Assembly (NCBI GenBank): GCA_024244665.1
Contig: JAAEOI010000526.1
Span: 1 to 11,178, forward strand
Source of the DNA: Bacteroidota bacterium
GTDB lineage: Bacteria; Bacteroidota; Bacteroidia; Bacteroidales; GCA-2748055
Direction: 5' to 3'
DNA: 11,178 bases
A program made the translations under genes and the position numbers. The notes beneath the pieces are model-generated. The model searched no databases and was not told where the DNA came from. It was given only the letters and a program-made list of their open reading frames with translations. Shown here in pieces: positions 8,115 to 11,178 of this stretch; within the stretch, counting starts at the first letter, position 1, and every line of letters begins with the position of its first letter.

Positions 8115-8156
8115 TGAAACATCATACATATGGTTAAACAAATAAAACTTATAAAA

Positions 8157-8633
8157 ATGAAAACTGTATTTAATATCAAAATGGCGGGAGCTGCACTCCT
8201 CTTCTCCCTGTTTTCAATGAGCATTTATGCCCAACCTGGCGGACCAGGACGCGGTCAGCAGATGACTGAAGAGGATGTTAAAGAGCGGGTTGAAAGGACA
8301 GCAAAGACGCTTGGGTTGAATGATGAGCAACACAAGAAGATCCTGGCGATCGATATGGATTTCTATAACAAAATGCAGGTCGAACGCCAAAAAATGAGGA
8401 ATATGGAGCGGACCGAGGAGAATCGCAATGCCATGCGCGAAAAGATGACGAAGATGAATGATGAGCGCAATAAGCAGTACGAGAACGTGCTGACCCCGGA
8501 ACAGTATAATAAGTATCTGGAGATACAGGAGCAGCGAAGGAATGAGATGCACCAGCAGCGCCAGCAGCGTCAGCAGAGCAATCCTGATGGCGGACAGGAG
8601 GAACGTCCCGAAAGAGGAAGAGGAAGGAATTAA
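8157..8633 (+). CDS. Secreted Spy/CpxP-like LTxxQ protein
   Basis: Small periplasmic helical protein of the Spy/CpxP type, a family known for chaperone or envelope-stress sensing roles. The ATG at 8157 is chosen because it gives a standard signal peptide (MKTVFNIKM, hydrophobic core AGAALLFSLFS, cleavage after SIYA at residue 25) and has an A-rich leader. An in-frame ATG at 8130 would add nine residues. The mature protein is charged and helical, with two copies of the family signature, LNDEQ at 54-58 and LTPEQ at 112-116, each at the start of a helix. Flexible tails flank the helices: PGGPGRGQQ after the signal and a Gln/Arg-rich end closing in PERGRGRN. It is Met-rich (for example RQKMRNMER), as in some metal-linked relatives. 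It is transcribed divergently from the efflux operon, suggesting a shared stress signal. The exact role is unknown; similarity is from motifs and composition. Confidence 0.82.
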   Translation: MKTVFNIKMAGAALLFSLFSMSIYAQPGGPGRGQQMTEEDVKERVERTAKTLGLNDEQHKKILAIDMDFYNKMQVERQKMRNMERTEENRNAMREKMTKMNDERNKQYENVLTPEQYNKYLEIQEQRRNEMHQQRQQRQQSNPDGGQEERPERGRGRN

Positions 8634-8665
8634 TGAGTAAATAAGTAAACAAGTAAGTGAGTAAG
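8634..8665 (+). repeat. Four 8-bp tandem repeats (consensus YRAGTAAR)
   Basis: Immediately after the stop codon of the Spy-like gene, four consecutive octamers read TGAGTAAA, TAAGTAAA, CAAGTAAG and TGAGTAAG. Each contains AGTAA at the same phase. The first octamer also adds an in-frame TGA directly after the TAA stop. The block has no dyad symmetry, so it is not itself a terminator. It resembles a microsatellite-like array or an mRNA 3' element; the function is unknown. Confidence 0.7.
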
Positions 8666-8713
8666 GAACGAAATATCTGGTCTGTTCACACTGCTGTAAT
8701 TAATTTCCCGAAC

Positions 8714-8752
8714 AATTCTGTTTTGTACAGGTTATCTGTATGAAACAGAATT
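8714..8752 (+). terminator. 17-bp-stem hairpin, likely terminator of the Spy-like gene
   Basis: The arms AATTCTGTTT (8714-8723) and AAACAGAATT (8743-8752) are perfect complements. They continue inward through two G-U pairs to TACAG (8726-8730) and CTGTA (8736-8740) around the loop GTTAT. This gives an uninterrupted 17-bp RNA stem. It is followed by TTATTTTATT, a U-rich run on the plus strand. It lies 80 nt after the Spy-like stop and 22 nt before osmC. A rho-independent terminator is most likely; a 5' leader element acting on osmC is the alternative. The stem is AT-rich, which weakens it. Confidence 0.6.
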
Positions 8753-8774
8753 TTATTTTATTAAACCACAATCA

Positions 8775-9194
8775 ATGTCAGTTAGAACAGCAAAATCACA
8801 ATGGAGCGGAACCCTCGATTCCGGCAAGGGAACCATGAATTTCAGTAACTACAGCGGACCTTTTACCTTTAAATCCCGTTTCGAAGAGGGAGACGGCACC
8901 AACCCGGAAGAATTGATTGGAGCGGCCCATTCGGGATGTTACTCCATGTTTCTTGCAGCCTTGATCAGCGGCGAGAAGCTTACTCCCGATAGTGTGGAGA
9001 CCACAGCCACTGTGCACCTTGGTAAAGATGATAAGGGACCTGTAATTACCACCATCGAGCTGGAGTGCCAGGTGAAGTGTGAAGGTCTCAGCCAGGAGAA
9101 GTTCGAGGAGTTGGCAGCAGCAGCAAAAGAGGGTTGTCCTATTTCCAGGCTTGTGGCAGCAGCAGATATCAAACTCTCAGCCACATTGCTGTAA
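8775..9194 (+). CDS. osmC: OsmC-family organic hydroperoxide reductase
   Basis: Cytoplasmic thiol peroxidase that reduces organic hydroperoxides with a pair of conserved cysteines. It is 139 residues, close to E. coli OsmC (about 143). The signature GTNPEELIGAAHSGCYSM matches OsmC closely, with resolving/peroxidatic Cys55 and, in KEGCPISRL, Cys121. Arg35 (FKSRFE) and Glu46 complete the usual active-site set. Two further cysteines, 98 and 102 (ECQVKC), are extra. It has no signal peptide. The ATG at 8775 follows 22 nt after the strong hairpin, so it probably has its own short promoter or reads through; no clear promoter element was found. It may be co-regulated with the Spy-like stress gene upstream, but the hairpin argues for a separate transcript. 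It is convergent with the LOG gene, 12 bp apart. The OsmC rather than Ohr branch is favoured by GTNPEELIGAAH. Confidence 0.95.
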   Translation: MSVRTAKSQWSGTLDSGKGTMNFSNYSGPFTFKSRFEEGDGTNPEELIGAAHSGCYSMFLAALISGEKLTPDSVETTATVHLGKDDKGPVITTIELECQVKCEGLSQEKFEELAAAAKEGCPISRLVAAADIKLSATLL

Positions 9195-9206
9195 GGTATT
9201 AAGCAC

Positions 9207-9776
9207 TCATTTGATCCATTTGGGAAGTGCCGGTGCCTGGTACTGCTCCATCATACGGAGAAGTTCAATGGGCCGGTCACTGACCTGGATCATATCCCGG
9301 TTTTCAATCTTCAGGAAACCCTCTCCCACCATAGAATCGATTCCTTCCAGGATGGGATTGAAATAACCATTTACATTGAGGATCCCCACCGGTTTCTGAT
9401 GCAGTCCCAATTGTCCCCACGTCAGCATCTCAAAAAGCTCATCCAGGGTCCCGAATCCACCCGGCAGAGCAATAAATCCATCACTCATATCGAATATCAG
9501 AGCTTTCCGCTCATGCATGGTCTCCACAGTAATCATCTTCGTCAGGCGATCATGTGCAACCTCTTTAATATACAGGAATCCCGGAATGATTCCGGTAACC
9601 CGTCCACCGGCATCCATGGAGGCATCGGCAAGATATCCCATTAGTCCTACTTTCCCTCCTCCGAACACCACTTCAATGCTTCGTGAAGCCAGCAGGACAC
9701 CCAGTTGTGCTGCCTGTTCCCGGTATATCCCATTGACCCCTGCACTGGAGCCACAGTAGACTGCAATTCTATTCAT
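9207..9776 (-). CDS. LOG-family (TIGR00730) nucleotide 5'-monophosphate phosphoribohydrolase
   Basis: Rossmann-fold enzyme of the LOG/lysine-decarboxylase-like family, whose characterised members hydrolyse cytokinin riboside or purine 5'-monophosphates to the free base and ribose 5-phosphate. Numbered from the ATG at 9776 (189 residues), it starts MNRIAVYCGSSAG, has GGGKVGLMG at 39-47, MHERK at 87-91 (catalytic Arg90) and PGGFGTLDE at 105-113 (catalytic Glu113). The motif set is complete. The upstream in-frame ATG at 9809 would add MQPGFSLYLAP, which is not part of the family, so 9776 is preferred. It lies 52 bp after the TonB-receptor gene on the same strand and may be cotranscribed with it. 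No hairpin is visible in the 12 bp before osmC, which comes from the other side. A cytokinin role is not implied in a bacterium; nucleotide recycling is likelier. Confidence 0.94.
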   Translation of the reverse strand: MNRIAVYCGSSAGVNGIYREQAAQLGVLLASRSIEVVFGGGKVGLMGYLADASMDAGGRVTGIIPGFLYIKEVAHDRLTKMITVETMHERKALIFDMSDGFIALPGGFGTLDELFEMLTWGQLGLHQKPVGILNVNGYFNPILEGIDSMVGEGFLKIENRDMIQVSDRPIELLRMMEQYQAPALPKWIK

Positions 9777-9828
9777 CGGGGCAAGATATAAAGAAAAGCC
9801 GGGTTGCAAAAGAGGGATCTGGCTCCGG

Positions 9829-11178
9829 TTAAAAGGAGAGATTCAGGTAGATGGTGGGTGTAAACGGAACTGCTTCCGCATGTATGGAGATACTTGCCGA
9901 TTGTGCATCCGGGACGCGTATCAGGTTGGAGTATTTGATGTTTTCGGTATTCAGGAGATTGAGGATCGAGATCCCCGCTTCGAAATGATAGTTTTTTATG
10001 GAGTGGCGGTAGATTAGCGAAACATCCAGCCTTGAGTAGGGATACCGCGTAATGGAGGCCCCGGGAAGTGGTTGCCTGTCGGGAAATCCTGAACCATAGA
10101 CATAGTTGCCCGAGAAATAGAAAGGATGGAAATTTAACAGAAGTGCACCTTTGATCTCATGCTGCTGATCCTGAGGAGAGTCCCTGTAGTTTAGCTTTCG
10201 AAAATATGAGAAATACTCCTCTGTTTTACTGAGGGTGTAGGAGGCCCACATTTCGTGTTTCCCAAGGTATTTCTTAAGCAGGAAATCTGTTCCGTAAACG
10301 CGGGCCTCACCCTGATATACATTGTTGAGATTCTCTTTTGGAAAATTGATATACCTGGTAATGCCGCTTGTGGTTTTGTAAAAGGTCTCCATCCCTATTG
10401 TCCATCCGTTCCTGTGAAAGGAGATCCCTCCCACAAGGTGACTGGATCGCAGTACAGGTATGTCGTTGTTATTGCATAAAGCCCAAAAGTAGCGGTAGTT
10501 CCTAAGTTCGTCGATCAATGAAGTTTCTGAGATAAACTGGTTATAGAGTCCCCATGCTGCATTGAGCCGTATATTCTTCGAAAGATCAACGGAGGCGCTG
10601 ATCCTGGGTTGGAGGTAGATACTGGAAAGGTTCATGGAGTAGTCTGCCCTGATTCCCGGCGTGAGACGTACTCCGGGCAAGATCTTCCATTCATCCTGTA
10701 CATATCCGGTAAGCCGGTGTCCATTGTCCCTGGAATCGAAGCTGTACGCAGTGGACGAATCGGCCTCGAAAAGCAGATAGCTGTGGGTGTAGTTTACGCC
10801 ACCCACGATCTTATGGCGCTCCGAGATAAAAAAGTTGCTTTTATTCTTAAAACTGGTCTCAAAGATGGTGTTATGGAAATCAACCTCCTGGTTTCTGATT
10901 TCGGAGCCGTCCTGCCTGCGTGTTATTACAAGGTTTTCATTCTGGTGGCTGAAAAGACCGGAAGCACTCAGGTTAAAGTGACTTGTGTTCCCGTTTTTCC
11001 ACACTTTTCCAAAAAAGAGGGAGCCTCCCAGCTGACGGTTCTCCTCCAGGGCATCCTGGGTGACCCTGACCTGGTTTCGCTCCTGATCAATTTCGTAGGA
11101 GTAGTTATCCTTCCCTTCATAGAGGCTCATGAAGTAGGAGTCACCCGACTTTGTGGATCCGGCATATTTTATATTGAA
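9829..11178 (-). CDS. TonB-dependent receptor, C-terminal beta-barrel part, cut by right edge
   Basis: Outer-membrane active importer of the TonB-dependent family; the window holds its last 449 residues. The frame is open to the right edge, and the Met at 11130 is internal: codons before it read GSTKSGDSYFMSLYEGKD without a stop. The plug domain and TonB box are outside the window. Barrel features include VRLTPGIRADYSMN, QPRISASVDLSKNIRLNAAWGLYNQ-like strands near the middle, HEIKGALLLNF, SGNYVYGSGFPDRQP and the near-terminal ISILNLLNTENIKYSN. It ends in YLNLSF with a terminal phenylalanine, the normal outer-membrane insertion signal. No SusD-like partner is seen downstream. The substrate is unknown; a peptide or siderophore importer and a polysaccharide receptor are both possible, since the diagnostic N-terminus is missing. 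Confidence 0.92.
   Translation of the reverse strand, partial: FNIKYAGSTKSGDSYFMSLYEGKDNYSYEIDQERNQVRVTQDALEENRQLGGSLFFGKVWKNGNTSHFNLSASGLFSHQNENLVITRRQDGSEIRNQEVDFHNTIFETSFKNKSNFFISERHKIVGGVNYTHSYLLFEADSSTAYSFDSRDNGHRLTGYVQDEWKILPGVRLTPGIRADYSMNLSSIYLQPRISASVDLSKNIRLNAAWGLYNQFISETSLIDELRNYRYFWALCNNNDIPVLRSSHLVGGISFHRNGWTIGMETFYKTTSGITRYINFPKENLNNVYQGEARVYGTDFLLKKYLGKHEMWASYTLSKTEEYFSYFRKLNYRDSPQDQQHEIKGALLLNFHPFYFSGNYVYGSGFPDRQPLPGASITRYPYSRLDVSLIYRHSIKNYHFEAGISILNLLNTENIKYSNLIRVPDAQSASISIHAEAVPFTPTIYLNLSF

Noticed and set aside
8130..8156. Upstream ATG at 8130 as the start of the Spy-like gene
   Set aside because: It is in frame, but the ATG at 8157 gives a standard signal-peptide n-region; kept only as an alternative.
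8278..8652. Minus-strand open frame opposite the Spy-like gene
   Set aside because: Its Ser/Ala-rich product is a shadow of the Gln/Arg/Glu-rich sense gene; the sense frame has a signal peptide and LTxxQ motifs.
8634..8665. CRISPR-like repeat array
   Set aside because: Units are only 8 bp with no spacers, so this is a simple tandem repeat.
11128..11130. ATG at 11130 as the true start of the TonB-dependent receptor
   Set aside because: The frame stays open to the window edge, the protein starts mid-barrel with no signal or plug, so this Met is internal.

Overview
This 11.2-kb window looks like a Bacteroidetes (Bacteroidota) chromosome, probably a Bacteroidales-like lineage. The reasons are: a TonB-dependent receptor, an ABC permease fused to an M1-peptidase-like region (a fusion I associate with this phylum), A-rich rather than Shine-Dalgarno-rich leaders, and a TAnnTTTG-type promoter element. 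The assignment is inferred from gene content, not from a marker gene.

Region 1 (1-8005, minus strand) is one tightly packed five-gene cluster, read right to left: ABC ATPase, ABC-2 permease fused to an M1-like periplasmic region, TolC-like outer-membrane channel, lipoprotein-type periplasmic adaptor, and the start of an RND (AcrB-like) pump that runs off the left edge. Junctions are a 4-nt ATGA overlap, a 31-bp gap, a short gap or overlap, and a 22-bp gap, so it is very probably one operon. It joins a complete RND tripartite efflux system to an ABC transporter whose large periplasmic part seems to be a catalytically dead M1 fold ending in a golvesin/Xly-like (carbohydrate-binding-like) domain. 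This fusion protein is the most unusual item in the window.

Region 2 (8006-8156) is a short divergent promoter region. It holds a perfect Bacteroidetes -7 element facing the efflux operon, an 11-bp palindrome near the predicted transcription start, and two TTTTATTGT copies exactly 20 bp apart.

Region 3 (8157-9194, plus strand) holds a small secreted Spy/CpxP-like (LTxxQ) protein, then an 8-bp tandem repeat, a 17-bp-stem hairpin that looks like a terminator, and osmC (organic hydroperoxide reductase). A Spy-like protein divergent from an efflux operon suggests a shared envelope-stress response; this is inference.

Region 4 (9207-11178, minus strand) holds a LOG-family nucleotide phosphoribohydrolase, convergent with osmC across only 12 bp, and the C-terminal 449 residues of a TonB-dependent receptor cut by the right edge. 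No rRNA, tRNA, CRISPR array or insertion sequence was seen, and no gene-free stretch exceeds 300 bp.
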